Below, in pieces: positions 7,997 through 16,018 of a stretch of DNA of 42,405 nucleotides. The position numbers and the translations under genes are program-made. The notes under the pieces are model-generated. The model saw only the letters and a list, made by a program, of their open reading frames with translations, was not told where the DNA came from and made no database searches. The first letter of the stretch is position 1. Every line of letters starts with the position of its first letter. This stretch comes from Leucobacter sp. 7(1) (GTDB taxonomy: Bacteria; Actinomycetota; Actinomycetes; Actinomycetales; Microbacteriaceae). Where the stretch lies: the NCBI RefSeq assembly GCF_900163635.1, contig NZ_FUID01000065.1:1-42405 (forward strand), in the 5' to 3' direction.

Positions 7997-8625
7997 TCGA
8001 GCAGTACTGGGCGGCGGAGTTCTGCGGAACCCGCCGCCCGCCGTTCGCGGCGTAGCTGCGAATCGAACAGCGGCAGTGTGACCGCGCACAGTGGCCCGAT
8101 GAGGATCGCGAAGGCGACGGTGCCGAGACCGACGTTTCCGCCCAGGATCCACCCGATCACGAGCACGGTGAGTTCGACGCCGGTGCGGCCGAGCCAGATT
8201 GGCGTTCCGAAGCGGGCGTGGATCCCGGTCATGAGGCCGTCGCGGGGGCCGGGGCCGAGCCGGGCGCCGATGTAGATGCCGCTCGCGACGGCGAGCAACA
8301 GCATGCCGAAGGTGAAGAACGCGATGCGGAGCCACATCGGCTCGGGCACAGGGAGGAGCCAGAGGCCGAGGTCGATGCCGGGGCCCACGAGCAGGATGTT
8401 CAGGACTGTGCCGATGCCGGGACGCTGCCGGAGGGGGATCCACAGGAGCAGTACGGTCAGGCCGATGATGTTCGTCAGGATCCCGATGCTGAGGGGAGTG
8501 TGCAGGGACACCCCCTGTGCGAAGACCGTCCAAGGGTCGACGCCAACGGTGGCGCGGATCATGAACGCGTCAGCGATGCCGTAGAGCAGGAGTCCGGGGA
8601 TGAGTCTGAGGAGTCGAAGGATCAC
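7993..8625 (-). CDS. YczE-family integral membrane protein
   Basis: A 210-residue protein with about five hydrophobic helices. The YczE signature regions are present: GLLLYGIADAFMIRATVGVD near the N-terminus and GARLGPGPRDGLMTGI in the middle. Its function is unknown; a small-molecule transporter is often presumed. I chose GTG 8625, with AGGTGGA 7 nt upstream, over a TTG at 8661 that would run into the operator. It diverges from a MocR-type PLP-binding regulator across about 60 bp, the usual pairing of this family. This suggests the protein is induced or repressed in response to PLP or a vitamin B6-linked metabolite. Confidence 0.8.
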   Translation of the reverse strand: MILRLLRLIPGLLLYGIADAFMIRATVGVDPWTVFAQGVSLHTPLSIGILTNIIGLTVLLLWIPLRQRPGIGTVLNILLVGPGIDLGLWLLPVPEPMWLRIAFFTFGMLLLAVASGIYIGARLGPGPRDGLMTGIHARFGTPIWLGRTGVELTVLVIGWILGGNVGLGTVAFAILIGPLCAVTLPLFDSQLRRERRAAGSAELRRPVLLD

Positions 8626-8644
8626 ACTGATCAGTCCACCTGAA

Positions 8645-8670
8645 ATTGGCCTGGTGCGCAAAGGGCCAAT
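8645..8670. promoter_or_regulatory. Inverted-repeat operator between the yczE- and yczR-like genes
   Basis: ATTGGCC (8645-8651) and GGCCAAT (8664-8670) form a perfect 7-bp inverted repeat with centres 19 bp apart. A related GTGGCC follows at 8680-8685, over the start region of the regulator gene. The spacing suits one face of DNA bound by a dimer, probably the MocR-type protein itself. Confidence 0.55.
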
Positions 8671-8675
8671 CTGTC

Positions 8676-8681
8676 TATAGT
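8676..8681 (+). promoter_or_regulatory. -10 element (TATAGT) of the MocR-type gene; leaderless start predicted
   Basis: TATAGT ends 6 nt before ATG 8688 and no ribosome binding site is present, so transcription probably starts at the A of the start codon. Confidence 0.6.
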
Positions 8682-8687
8682 GGCCTC

Positions 8688-10127
8688 ATGATTGCCCAGC
8701 GACTTTCGGCACGGCGCCTCCATCAGCTCCTCGGGCAGTGGCGCGGGGATGGTCACAGCTACCACGAACTCAGCGAAAGCATCGTGCTGCTTGTGCGCGA
8801 TGGTGGCATCCCTTCCGGCTCGGTGCTCCCGGCCGAGCGCCCGCTCGCGGAGGAGCTCCGGGTCAGCCGCACCACGGTCGCGGCGGCCTATCAACGCCTG
8901 CGCGAGACGGGTGCCGCCGTGTCCCGGCGCGGTTCGGGCACGGTGATCCGTGCTCGGCGTCCCGCGGCCGAATCCGAGTGGGACCCTGCAGCAACCGGAG
9001 AAGTGGATCTGTGCCGCGCTGCGCCGAGCCCCTGGAGTGGGCTTCCAGCGCTCGGGCAGCGAGCTCTCGCCGAGCACGCAAGTGCGTTCCAGTTGGAGGG
9101 CTATGACACGATCGGTCATCCCGCACTCCGCAGCGCGATCGCGGAGCGGTACACGCGGCGGGGACTCCCCACGGATCCCACAGAGATCATGGTCACACTC
9201 GGGGCGCAGCACGCGATCTTCCTGATCGCTCGGGCCCTGCTCCGCCGCGGCGACCGGAGCCTGATCGAGTCTCCCAGCTACCCGCGAGCACGGGAAGCCC
9301 TTGCCGCCGCGGGCGCGCTTATTGGTGAACTTCCCGTGGGGCGCTCGGGCTACGATGCCGCGGGCATGCTCCGTATCGCAGCGACGACGGCACCCCGTCT
9401 GAGCTATCTGATCCCGGACCAGCACAACCCGACCGGACTCAGCATGCCGCCCGAGCTCCGCGCGCAGCTCATTGCCACACTGACGGCGCAGGGCGGGTAT
9501 GTCATCGCCGACGAGACAACCGCGGAACTCGCACTCGGGCACCCGGGTCTCGTCACCCCGTTCGCCGTGTCCGCCCCGCACGCCCACCAGCGCGACATGA
9601 TTCTCACAGTCGGCTCACTCGGAAAAACTGTCTGGGGCGGCCTCCGCGTTGGCTGGGTCCGCGCGACTCCCGATCTGATCGCCCAGCTCGAGTCTGCGCG
9701 GCGCGTGGGAGACCTGGGGACGGGAACCTGGGAACAAGTGATGGCGACGCTCGCGCTCGAGGAATACGAGGACATCTTGGCCGCACGCAGCAGCGAGCTC
9801 AGCGCGAGCCATCGCGTGCTCCTGGCGGAGGTGCAGGCGCGTTTCCCTGGCTGGCGGCTGTCACAGGCCGCGGGTGGGGTGAGTGTATGGGCGGATCTCG
9901 GTGAGGCGTGCAGCTCACGGCTCAGTCGATCCGCCGCACAGCTCGGACTGATCCTGCCCCCGGGGCCGAGGTTTGGAAGCCCCGGCGTCTTCGAGCAGTA
10001 CCTGCGGGTGCCCTTCACACTGCCCGTCGCAGAGCTCGCGCCCGCGATGGCGCTCCTGGAGCAGGCTTGGGACGGGCGGGGGAATGCGAGGCCAGGGCCG
10101 GTGGACCGGGATTCGCCCGTGATCTGA
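8688..10127 (+). CDS. MocR/GntR-family PLP-dependent transcriptional regulator, YczR-like
   Basis: A 479-residue chimera of a winged helix DNA-binding domain (about 25-90; RPLAEELRVSRTTVAAAYQR) and a fold-type I aminotransferase-like domain (about 110-465). PLP-site residues are retained: NPTG (247-250), Asp275 (YVIADET) and the Schiff-base lysine Lys313 (GSLGKTVWGG). MocR proteins use this domain to sense PLP or PLP adducts rather than for catalysis. ATG 8688 is preferred over the longer frame from 8646 because the -10 element TATAGT lies 6 nt upstream and the longer frame would cross the operator. The divergent partner is the YczE-type membrane protein, its likely target. Confidence 0.9.
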   Translation: MIAQRLSARRLHQLLGQWRGDGHSYHELSESIVLLVRDGGIPSGSVLPAERPLAEELRVSRTTVAAAYQRLRETGAAVSRRGSGTVIRARRPAAESEWDPAATGEVDLCRAAPSPWSGLPALGQRALAEHASAFQLEGYDTIGHPALRSAIAERYTRRGLPTDPTEIMVTLGAQHAIFLIARALLRRGDRSLIESPSYPRAREALAAAGALIGELPVGRSGYDAAGMLRIAATTAPRLSYLIPDQHNPTGLSMPPELRAQLIATLTAQGGYVIADETTAELALGHPGLVTPFAVSAPHAHQRDMILTVGSLGKTVWGGLRVGWVRATPDLIAQLESARRVGDLGTGTWEQVMATLALEEYEDILAARSSELSASHRVLLAEVQARFPGWRLSQAAGGVSVWADLGEACSSRLSRSAAQLGLILPPGPRFGSPGVFEQYLRVPFTLPVAELAPAMALLEQAWDGRGNARPGPVDRDSPVI

Positions 10128-10154
10128 TCGGAGCGGGATCAGCTCCCGGGGCAG

Positions 10155-10160
10155 TAGACT
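10155..10160 (+). promoter_or_regulatory. -10 element (TAGACT) of prfB
   Basis: TAGACT lies 3 nt before ATG 10164 and 9 nt before ATG 10170, and there is no ribosome binding site. A leaderless transcript starting near the second ATG is plausible. Confidence 0.45.
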
Positions 10161-10163
10161 CTG

Positions 10164-11279
10164 ATGATTATGCTCGAACTTGACTTCAGCGCCCGGATCC
10201 GCGCGTTGCGCGCCACATACGCCGATATCGCAGCCGTGATGGATCTGCCGCGCCTCGAGCGCGAAATCGTCGAACTCGAAGAGCAGGCGGCGGCCCCGAA
10301 CCTGTGGGACGACCCGGCGGCCGCGCAGATCGTCACGAGCGGTCTCTCGCACCGCCAAGCCAACGTGAAACGCCTGCGCGCGGTCGAAGCGCGGCTGGAT
10401 GACCTCGAGGTGCTCGTCGAACTCGCGCTGGAGATGGACGATGAAGAGTCGGGGGCCGAGGCCACGGCTGAGCTCGTGGCCCTGGAAAGCGTGATTCAGA
10501 ACCTCGAGGTGCAGACCATGCTCTCCGGGGAATATGACGAGCGATCCGCAGTGGTGACGATCCGCTCCGGTGCCGGCGGAGACGACGCGACCGACTTCGC
10601 GGAGATGCTGCTGCGGATGTATCTCCGCTGGGCAGAACACCGCGGTTACAAGACAAAGGTGCTCGACACGTCGTATGCGGAGGGCGCGGGCATCAAGTCG
10701 GCTACCTTCGAGGTCGACGCGCCGTATGCCTTCGGCACGCTCTCCGTCGAAGCCGGCACGCACCGCCTCGCCCGGATCAGTCCCTTCGGCTCGGCCGACA
10801 AGCGGCAGACGAGTTTTGCCGGTGTCGAGGTGATCCCGTTGCTTGAAGAGGCGACCTCGGTTGAGATCCCGGAAACCGACATTCGCGTGGATGTGTACCG
10901 CTCCTCCGGCCCCGGCGGCCAGTCCGTGAACACGACCGACTCCGCAGTCCGGCTGACCCACATCCCGACAGGGATTGTGGTGTCGATGCAGAACGAGAAG
11001 TCGCAGATCCAGAACCGTGCCGCAGCAATGCGGGTGCTCCAGACGCGCCTGCTCTTGCTGCAGCGTGAGCAGGAAGCCGCGAAGAAAAAAGAGCTCGCGG
11101 GAAGCGTTACCGCGAGCTGGGGCGACCAGATTCGTTCGTACTTCCTGTATGGCCAGCAGCTCGTGAAGGACCTGCGCACTGGCTTTGAGTCGACCCAGCC
11201 TGACGCGGTGTTCGACGGGGAGATCGATGGTTTCATTGCCGCCGGCATCCGGTGGCGCTCACTCGAGAAAGCGAAGTAG
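10164..11279 (+). CDS. prfB: Peptide chain release factor 2
   Basis: A 371-residue class I release factor that ends translation at UGA and UAA. The SPF tripeptide that reads the stop codon is at 206-208 ([15 protein letters not shown]). The catalytic GGQ loop that triggers peptide release is at 251-253 ([10 protein letters not shown]). The full length is encoded in one frame, so the in-frame UGA and +1 programmed frameshift found in many bacterial prfB genes are absent, as usual in actinobacteria. The true start may be ATG 10164 or 10170. prfB directly upstream of ftsEX-smpB-ssrA is a conserved actinobacterial arrangement. Confidence 0.96.
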   Translation: MIMLELDFSARIRALRATYADIAAVMDLPRLEREIVELEEQAAAPNLWDDPAAAQIVTSGLSHRQANVKRLRAVEARLDDLEVLVELALEMDDEESGAEATAELVALESVIQNLEVQTMLSGEYDERSAVVTIRSGAGGDDATDFAEMLLRMYLRWAEHRGYKTKVLDTSYAEGAGIKSATFEVDAPYAFGTLSVEAGTHRLARISPFGSADKRQTSFAGVEVIPLLEEATSVEIPETDIRVDVYRSSGPGGQSVNTTDSAVRLTHIPTGIVVSMQNEKSQIQNRAAAMRVLQTRLLLLQREQEAAKKKELAGSVTASWGDQIRSYFLYGQQLVKDLRTGFESTQPDAVFDGEIDGFIAAGIRWRSLEKAK

Positions 11280-11350
11280 CGCTCAGCGTTTTCGCCGATT
11301 CGAAGCCGCGTGTCTCAGCGCGCCTGCAGGCCAGGCTGGGGCGTGGGGCG

Positions 11351-11356
11351 TAGGGT
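11351..11356 (+). promoter_or_regulatory. -10 element (TAGGGT) of ftsEX
   Basis: TAGGGT ends 9 nt before ATG 11366 with no ribosome binding site between, so ftsE is probably transcribed from its own promoter as a leaderless message. Confidence 0.5.
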
Positions 11357-11365
11357 CGAAGCGTC

Positions 11366-12580
11366 ATGATCCTCTTTGAGAACGTCACCAAAAAGTACCG
11401 GGGCACCGCGAAACCCGCGCTCGACGGTATCGACCTGCAGGTCGACCGTGGCGAGTTCGTGTTTATCGTGGGCGCTTCCGGATCCGGCAAATCGAGCTGC
11501 CTGCGCCTGATCCTGCGCGAAGACCAGCCGAGCTCGGGGAAGATTCACGTGCTGGGGCAGGACCTCAGCAAGATCTCTTCCCGGAAGGTGCCGTACTTCC
11601 GGCGCAACCTGGGCACCGTGTTCCAGGACTTCCGCCTGCTCACGAACAAGACTGTGTACGACAACGTCGCGTTCTCACTGCAGGTCATCGGGAAGTCACG
11701 CGGCTTCATCCAGGAAGCGGTCCCGGACACGCTTGAGATGGTCGGCCTCGCGAACAAGGCCAAGCGCTTCCCGCACGAGCTGTCGGGCGGTGAGCAGCAG
11801 CGCGTCGCGATCGCGCGCGCGATCGTGAACAAACCGGCGATTTTGCTCGCCGACGAGCCAACCGGAAACCTGGATCCCGCCACGAGCCTGGGCATTATGC
11901 AGCTGCTTCGCGCGATCAACGCGGCCGGCACAACAGTGGTGATGGCGACCCACGAGGCCGCGTTCGTGGACATCATGCAGCAGCGCGTCGTCGAGCTCTC
12001 CCAGGGTGTTATTGTCCGAGACGAGCAGGGCGGCGGCTACGGCGAGACCGCATCGATTCCCGTCGCGGACCTGTCCGAGGAGGGCGTTCGCGTACTCCGT
12101 ACCACGGAGGCTGTGGTGCGTGCCGCGCTGGAACCCGAGGAACTTGCCCGCGCGAACGCAGCGGCTAGCGCAGGTGCGGCAGCGGTCGAAGACGGTGCCG
12201 GGAGCGCCGCGGCTGTGGCTGCTGCGACCACCGAAGCGCGTGTGGTGAGTGCCGCGGCTGCCGCTGCGGCTGGGGCGGCCGCCGCTGCGGTCACCGAGGC
12301 AGCGACGGAGGCTGCGGTCCCCGATGCGGACCCCGCTCCCGAAGCATCGGTGTACGTGGAACCGCGCCCGTTTGGGGAGCACGATCCGGCAATCGACGGC
12401 GACGACTGGGACGACACCGTCCGCGCCGACGGGGGACCGCAGGCGAAGCGTATCCCCGGATTCCTGGATCCCGGGCGTCCGATTGACGCAGTGCAGATGT
12501 CCGAGACCGGCAGTTTGGCCGAGCACCTCGGCTTGGATCGAAACGACGATGAGCAGACAGATGTGGGGCCCGTACGATGA
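11366..12580 (+). CDS. ftsE: Cell division ATP-binding protein FtsE with long C-terminal tail
   Basis: ATPase of the FtsEX complex, which sits at the inner membrane and transmits cytoplasmic ATP hydrolysis to septal peptidoglycan hydrolases. The first 225 residues are a standard FtsE domain: Walker A GASGSGKS (36-43), signature LSGGE (139-143), Walker B ILLADE (159-164) and H-loop His196. FtsE is normally about 230 residues; this one is 404. The extra 180 residues hold a linker (225-260), a stretch of about 60 residues made mostly of Ala (260-310), an acidic segment ([11 protein letters not shown], 340-350) and a conserved-looking end ([14 protein letters not shown], then LGLDRNDDE). The tail contains no predicted membrane helix. 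It ends with an ATGA overlap into ftsX. Confidence 0.94.
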   Translation: MILFENVTKKYRGTAKPALDGIDLQVDRGEFVFIVGASGSGKSSCLRLILREDQPSSGKIHVLGQDLSKISSRKVPYFRRNLGTVFQDFRLLTNKTVYDNVAFSLQVIGKSRGFIQEAVPDTLEMVGLANKAKRFPHELSGGEQQRVAIARAIVNKPAILLADEPTGNLDPATSLGIMQLLRAINAAGTTVVMATHEAAFVDIMQQRVVELSQGVIVRDEQGGGYGETASIPVADLSEEGVRVLRTTEAVVRAALEPEELARANAAASAGAAAVEDGAGSAAAVAAATTEARVVSAAAAAAAGAAAAAVTEAATEAAVPDADPAPEASVYVEPRPFGEHDPAIDGDDWDDTVRADGGPQAKRIPGFLDPGRPIDAVQMSETGSLAEHLGLDRNDDEQTDVGPVR

Positions 12581-13491
12581 GAGTGGGACTCGTGCTCGGT
12601 GAGGTCTGGAACGGCCTCCGTCGCAACATGTCCGTGGTGATCTCTGTGATCCTCGTGACCTTCGTGTCGCTCACCTTCGTGGGAGCCGCGATCATCATGC
12701 AGCTGCAGGTGCAGCAGATGAAGACCTTCTGGTACGACCGCGCCCAGGTGGCGGTCTACCTCTGCACGGACTACGACCAGAGCGCAACATGCGCGGGCAC
12801 CGACGCGGGGGAGGCCGAGATTGCCGCCGTTGAGGATGCTCTGAAGTCCGAAACGCTCGCCCCGTATGTCGACGACTACTTCTTTGTGGATCACGAAGAG
12901 GCCTACACGGAGTTCACGAAGCAGTTCGAGGGCAACCCGATAGTCGATATTACGAAACCGGAACAGCTCAACCAGACGTTCTGGATCAAGCTGACCGATC
13001 CGTCAAAATCGGAGATCATTACCGAAACATTTAGCGGTATTCCGGGCGTGCAGAGTGTCTCCGATCAGCGCAGCCTGCTTGACCGAATCTTCCTCTTCCT
13101 GGGTGCTGCGAGCTACACGGCCATCGCTATCGCAGGCCTGATGCTCGTTGCCGCGATGTTGCTGATCTCTACGACGATCCGCCTTTCCGCATACTCTCGC
13201 CGCCGGGAAATCGGGATTATGCGACTCGTGGGTGCCTCGAACCGTTTCATCCAAACGCCGTTCATTCTCGAGGGCATTATTGCCGCGCTCATTGGTGCGG
13301 TGCTCGCGAGCGCCGCATCCGTGTCCATTGTGAAGTTCTTTGTGCAGGGTTTCTTGGCCAAGGAGATCCCGTTTACGAGCTACATCACGGTGGAGCAATC
13401 ATTGATCGTGCCCCCGGTGCTAATTCTCGTCGGTGTGGTGTTGTCGGCGATCGCCGCGAAGATCGCCATCACGCGCTACCTCCGGGTCTAG
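12577..13491 (+). CDS. ftsX: Cell division protein FtsX
   Basis: A 304-residue membrane partner of FtsE. One helix near the N-terminus (18-41) is followed by an extracytoplasmic domain (about 45-165) that in actinobacteria contacts peptidoglycan hydrolases such as RipC. Three C-terminal helices form the MacB/FtsX-type permease core ([20 protein letters not shown]). Two cysteines (Cys63, Cys72) in the outer domain could form a disulfide. Its start overlaps the ftsE stop by 4 nt (ATGA), so the complex is made in step. Confidence 0.96.
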   Translation: MRVGLVLGEVWNGLRRNMSVVISVILVTFVSLTFVGAAIIMQLQVQQMKTFWYDRAQVAVYLCTDYDQSATCAGTDAGEAEIAAVEDALKSETLAPYVDDYFFVDHEEAYTEFTKQFEGNPIVDITKPEQLNQTFWIKLTDPSKSEIITETFSGIPGVQSVSDQRSLLDRIFLFLGAASYTAIAIAGLMLVAAMLLISTTIRLSAYSRRREIGIMRLVGASNRFIQTPFILEGIIAALIGAVLASAASVSIVKFFVQGFLAKEIPFTSYITVEQSLIVPPVLILVGVVLSAIAAKIAITRYLRV

Positions 13492-13492
13492 T

Positions 13493-13531
13493 GTGCGTGG
13501 CGCGCGGTTGCTCCCGCGCGCCGCTGCGCAC
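13493..13531 (+). terminator. Terminator-like hairpin after ftsX
   Basis: A 9-bp perfect stem (GGCGCGCGG/CCGCGCGCC) closes a 6-nt loop and is extended by a flanking GTGCG/CGCAC pairing. It starts 1 nt after the ftsX stop. There is no U-tract. Confidence 0.65.
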
Positions 13532-13604
13532 TCCGCTAGGCTAGAGCTTTGCGCGCATCCATCGCGCGCACGGCCCACCAGACCCCCTCCGAGAGGATGT
13601 GACC

Positions 13605-14081
13605 ATGCCCAAGGAATCCGGCGAAAAGCTGATTGCCTCGAACAAGAAGGCCCGGCATGAGTACCTCATCCTGGATACCTACGAGGCGGGCATGGTGCTC
13701 ACCGGCAGCGAGGTGAAGTCCTTGCGGATGGGGCGGGCGTCTCTGGTTGATGGCTACGTCTTTATCGAGAACGGGGAGGCCTGGCTCGACGCTGCCTACA
13801 TTCCCGAGTATCTCAATGGCTCCTGGACCAACCACCGGCCGCGGCGCAAGCGCAAATTGCTCCTGCATCGGCAGCAGATCGACAAGCTCTACCAGAAGAC
13901 TCGCGAGGGCGGTATGACGATCGTGCCGCTGCGGCTGTACTTCCTCGACGGTCGGGCAAAGGTCGAGATTGCGCTCGCCAAGGGGAAGAAAGAATACGAC
14001 AAGCGCCAGACGCTGCGCGAAAAGCAGGATTCCCGCGAGGCTGAGCGCGCGATGCGCCAGCGCAACCGCACGGGGGAGTGA
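13605..14081 (+). CDS. smpB: SsrA-binding protein SmpB
   Basis: A 158-residue tmRNA partner that carries the tmRNA into the A site of stalled ribosomes. Seen: the N-terminal segment [20 protein letters not shown], the core [20 protein letters not shown], and a basic C-terminal tail (RDKRQT-like region to RNRTGE) that inserts into the mRNA channel. ATG 13605 has GAGAGGA 7 nt upstream; a GTG at 13599 lies too close to that site. The ssrA gene lies about 750 bp downstream. Confidence 0.97.
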   Translation: MPKESGEKLIASNKKARHEYLILDTYEAGMVLTGSEVKSLRMGRASLVDGYVFIENGEAWLDAAYIPEYLNGSWTNHRPRRKRKLLLHRQQIDKLYQKTREGGMTIVPLRLYFLDGRAKVEIALAKGKKEYDKRQTLREKQDSREAERAMRQRNRTGE

Positions 14082-14085
14082 CACC

Positions 14086-14676
14086 GTGAGCCGGGTGCGC
14101 AAAGCCCCGGAAGAGCGGCGTGCTGAGATCCTCGAAATTGCCGCTCAGACCGCCCTCGATGCAGGGCTTGAGCGGATCACGCTCCGCGAGATCGCGGAGC
14201 GCCTCGGGGTGCGGCCGGGGCTGATCGGTCACTACTTTCCCGCGGTGGAGGAGCTCGTCGCCGAAGCATTCGCCCTGGCGGTGTCCGGGGAACGGGACCG
14301 GCTGTTTGTGGCTGCGGGAACGCCGCGGGATCGCCTCGCCGCGTTTGTGGCGCGGGTCGAGAGCGAGGAAGCGCGAGTGCTGGGACGGCTGTGGTTGAAT
14401 GCCCGCCACCTGGCCCGGTTCCAGCCGCGGCTTGCCGACGCGATCGCGCAGCAGGAAACGCTCGACGAGGAACGGCTGAGCGCACTCATCTCCGCCGGGG
14501 TGACGGCTGGCGAGTTTGTCGCGGATGCCCCGCGATCCGCTGCGATCCGGATCTGGATGGCAGTGGACGGCTTGGGGGCCTACGCGAACAGTCCGGCGGT
14601 GCTCACTGAGCCCGCGTACGGGGGGTTCGTGGCTGACGTGTGCCGCTGGACGCTGGGCCTTGACTGTGCGCTGTGA
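14086..14676 (+). CDS. TetR-family transcriptional regulator, BetI-like
   Basis: A 196-residue repressor-type protein. The N-terminal helix-turn-helix is at about 10-55 (ITLREIAERLGVRPGLIGHYF). The C-terminal ligand domain resembles the BetI branch (RLWLNARHLARFQPRLADAI). GTG 14086 has GGGGGAG 7 nt upstream and follows the smpB stop by 4 nt, so it is probably read through from smpB. A longer open frame from 13969 overlaps smpB and is rejected. The ligand and targets are unknown; nothing next to it suggests a target. Confidence 0.87.
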   Translation: MSRVRKAPEERRAEILEIAAQTALDAGLERITLREIAERLGVRPGLIGHYFPAVEELVAEAFALAVSGERDRLFVAAGTPRDRLAAFVARVESEEARVLGRLWLNARHLARFQPRLADAIAQQETLDEERLSALISAGVTAGEFVADAPRSAAIRIWMAVDGLGAYANSPAVLTEPAYGGFVADVCRWTLGLDCAL

Positions 14677-14701
14677 GCGGAGCGGCGCGGATCCCCGCGT
14701 C

Positions 14702-14730
14702 TGGCACCGAGGCGGTGCGGGTGCTAGAAT
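14702..14730 (+). promoter_or_regulatory. Probable ssrA promoter
   Basis: TGGCAC (14702-14707), a 17-nt spacer and TAGAAT (14725-14730) form the best sigma-70-type promoter upstream of the tmRNA. It would give a 5' precursor of about 95 nt that must be processed. A closer start cannot be excluded. Confidence 0.5.
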
Positions 14731-14810
14731 GAGTGTTCCGGCTCCGGCCGGCTGCATCCGGTTTCGATCGGAGTAACAATTCCAGAGCGCGTAATGTGAA
14801 TGCCTCGCCG

Positions 14811-14829
14811 TGCACCGCAGTGTGGTGCA
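14811..14829 (+). other. Small hairpin just before the tmRNA 5' end
   Basis: TGCACC and GGTGCA pair around a 7-nt loop, ending 4 nt before the mature tmRNA and followed by TTT. It may mark the processing site of the tmRNA precursor or act as a weak terminator for the TetR gene. Confidence 0.35.
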
Positions 14830-14833
14830 TTTG

Positions 14834-15203
14834 GGGGCCGATCGGATTCGACACGTCGATTTGAGACTGTGAGAAGCGGGTCGAGGACGCGGAGTTATCT
14901 CGTTAACGCCCTTCGCAAACCAATAGGTGCCACTTCTAAGCGCACCGACTTCGCTCTCGCTGCCTAAGCACGAGACCGAGTCCGTCAGGCCGGGTGTGCC
15001 TCTGCCCCGGTTTCCTGGCGTCATTTAGGGGGCTAGCTCGCACGTTGCGCCTCAGGGCGTGTGGGGACTTTTGCTGAGGCTGGGCCTGTCGCACTAGGTG
15101 TTCGTGGCAAAGAGCGAGGCCGAGTAGAACGCTAATACGAACTACACCCGTAGAAGGCATGGAATCGTCGAAGTGGACCGGGGTTCAATTCCCCGCGGCT
15201 CCA
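14834..15203 (+). ncRNA. ssrA: Transfer-messenger RNA (tmRNA)
   Basis: tmRNA rescues stalled ribosomes and tags the unfinished protein for proteolysis. Seen: a 5' end GGGGCCGATCGGATTCGACA that pairs with CGGCTCC at 15196-15202 (seven pairs, one G-U) to form the acceptor stem; a T-arm with GGGTTCAATTCCCC; and the tag reading frame. After the discriminator A (15203) the genome reads CTA, so the 3' CCA is probably added after transcription. Ends are set from stem pairing and may be off by a few bases. A strong U-tract terminator follows. Confidence 0.96.
14929..14967 (+). other. tmRNA tag reading frame
   Basis: The resume codon GCC starts the frame ATSKRTDFALAA followed by TAA. The last residues (ALAA) are the usual ClpXP/ClpAP degron. 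The second residue is Thr, where related actinobacterial tags I recall have Asp. Confidence 0.85.
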
Positions 15204-15235
15204 CTAGCTTTTGCATTACGCGCACTGGAAGGAAG

Positions 15236-15268
15236 TGCCCCGAGTTCACTGAGCTCGGGGCATTTTTT
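15236..15268 (+). terminator. Intrinsic terminator of ssrA
   Basis: TGCCCCGAG and CTCGGGGCA form a perfect 9-bp stem followed by six T residues. It lies 32 nt after the tmRNA 3' end and is the clearest U-tract terminator in the window. Confidence 0.93.
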
Positions 15269-15282
15269 CTGTGTTCATAAAT

Positions 15283-15321
15283 CGAATGCCGCTCGGTTTG
15301 CAAACCGAATGCCGCTCGGTT
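15283..15321. promoter_or_regulatory. Tandem/palindromic operator of the TetR-MFS-amidohydrolase operon
   Basis: The 16-mer CGAATGCCGCTCGGTT occurs twice, 23 bp apart (15283 and 15306). Between them lies the perfect palindrome CGGTTTGCAAACCG (15294-15307). The second copy with its upstream bases also forms ACCGA-n7-TCGGT. The element covers the -35 and spacer of the predicted promoter, as expected for autorepression by the adjacent TetR protein. Confidence 0.65.
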
Positions 15322-15326
15322 ATGGT
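15298..15326 (+). promoter_or_regulatory. Promoter of the TetR-MFS-amidohydrolase operon
   Basis: TTGCAA (15298-15303), a 17-nt spacer and TATGGT (15321-15326). The -35 lies within the operator palindrome. The start codon is about 20 nt beyond the expected start site. Confidence 0.55.
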
Positions 15327-15352
15327 GAGAGCACCCTTCCGATTGGACTGCA

Positions 15353-15967
15353 ATGGCGCGACCACACACCCCTATCCTCAGTGAGGCCCGGATCCTCGAG
15401 GCCGTACGGCGACTCGCCGTTGACGGCGATTTCACCCTCGCGCAGCTCGCGCGCGAACTCGACGTCCGGGTGTCATCGATTTACCATCACGTCGCTTCAA
15501 AGGGGGCGATCGTGCATTTGCTGCGGCGCGATTGGATCCTGCGGCTGCGCACCGAACTGGGGGACAGTGCCGGGCGCGAGCGACTCTCCCGGATCGTCCA
15601 CTCCTACGCCGAGTTCGCGGGGGAGATCCCGGCGCTCGTGCCCATACTGATCACCGAGCCGTTCCAAGATGACGAACTGCGGTGGCTGTACGAAGATCTG
15701 GCCCAGACCTTGCACGACATCGGAGTCCCCGACACGCGGCTCCTGCCCCTGATCGGCACGATCGACGCCATAGTCCTGGGTGCGGCCTTCGACCTGCTCG
15801 CTCCGCCCTTCCACGCGAGCGAGGTCTCCCCGGAGACTCACCCTCGGCTCACCGCCGCCCTGGCCACGCTGCCGGAGGACGTGGATCGCCGCGAGCACCT
15901 CCACAGCACGCTCGACGACCTGCTCGCGGGCTTGCTGCGCGGATACTCTGCGCACACAAGCTCCTGA
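15353..15967 (+). CDS. TetR-family transcriptional regulator
   Basis: A 204-residue protein with an N-terminal helix-turn-helix (about 12-55; FTLAQLARELDVRVSSIYHHV) and a helical ligand domain of the TetR_C type. The start ATG 15353 has only a weak ribosome binding site (TTGGACT). It is first in an apparent operon with an MFS transporter and an amidohydrolase. A repeated operator overlaps its promoter, so autorepression relieved by the substrate of the downstream pathway is likely. The ligand is unknown. Confidence 0.88.
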   Translation: MARPHTPILSEARILEAVRRLAVDGDFTLAQLARELDVRVSSIYHHVASKGAIVHLLRRDWILRLRTELGDSAGRERLSRIVHSYAEFAGEIPALVPILITEPFQDDELRWLYEDLAQTLHDIGVPDTRLLPLIGTIDAIVLGAAFDLLAPPFHASEVSPETHPRLTAALATLPEDVDRREHLHSTLDDLLAGLLRGYSAHTSS

Positions 15968-16018
15968 ATCGACTCGCTTTCCCACCGGTAGACCCCCAAC
16001 GAAGAGGAACTTCCCGTT

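Noticed and set aside
10124..10142. Terminator after the MocR-type gene
   Set aside because: CTGATC/GATCAG gives only a 6-bp stem that overlaps the stop codon, with no T-run; too weak to call.
10164..11279. Programmed +1 frameshift in prfB
   Set aside because: The full 371-residue protein is encoded in a single frame with no internal UGA, so no frameshift is needed.
15170..15206. A separate tRNA gene at the T-arm-like sequence
   Set aside because: The T-arm and acceptor half belong to the tmRNA; no anticodon arm is present.
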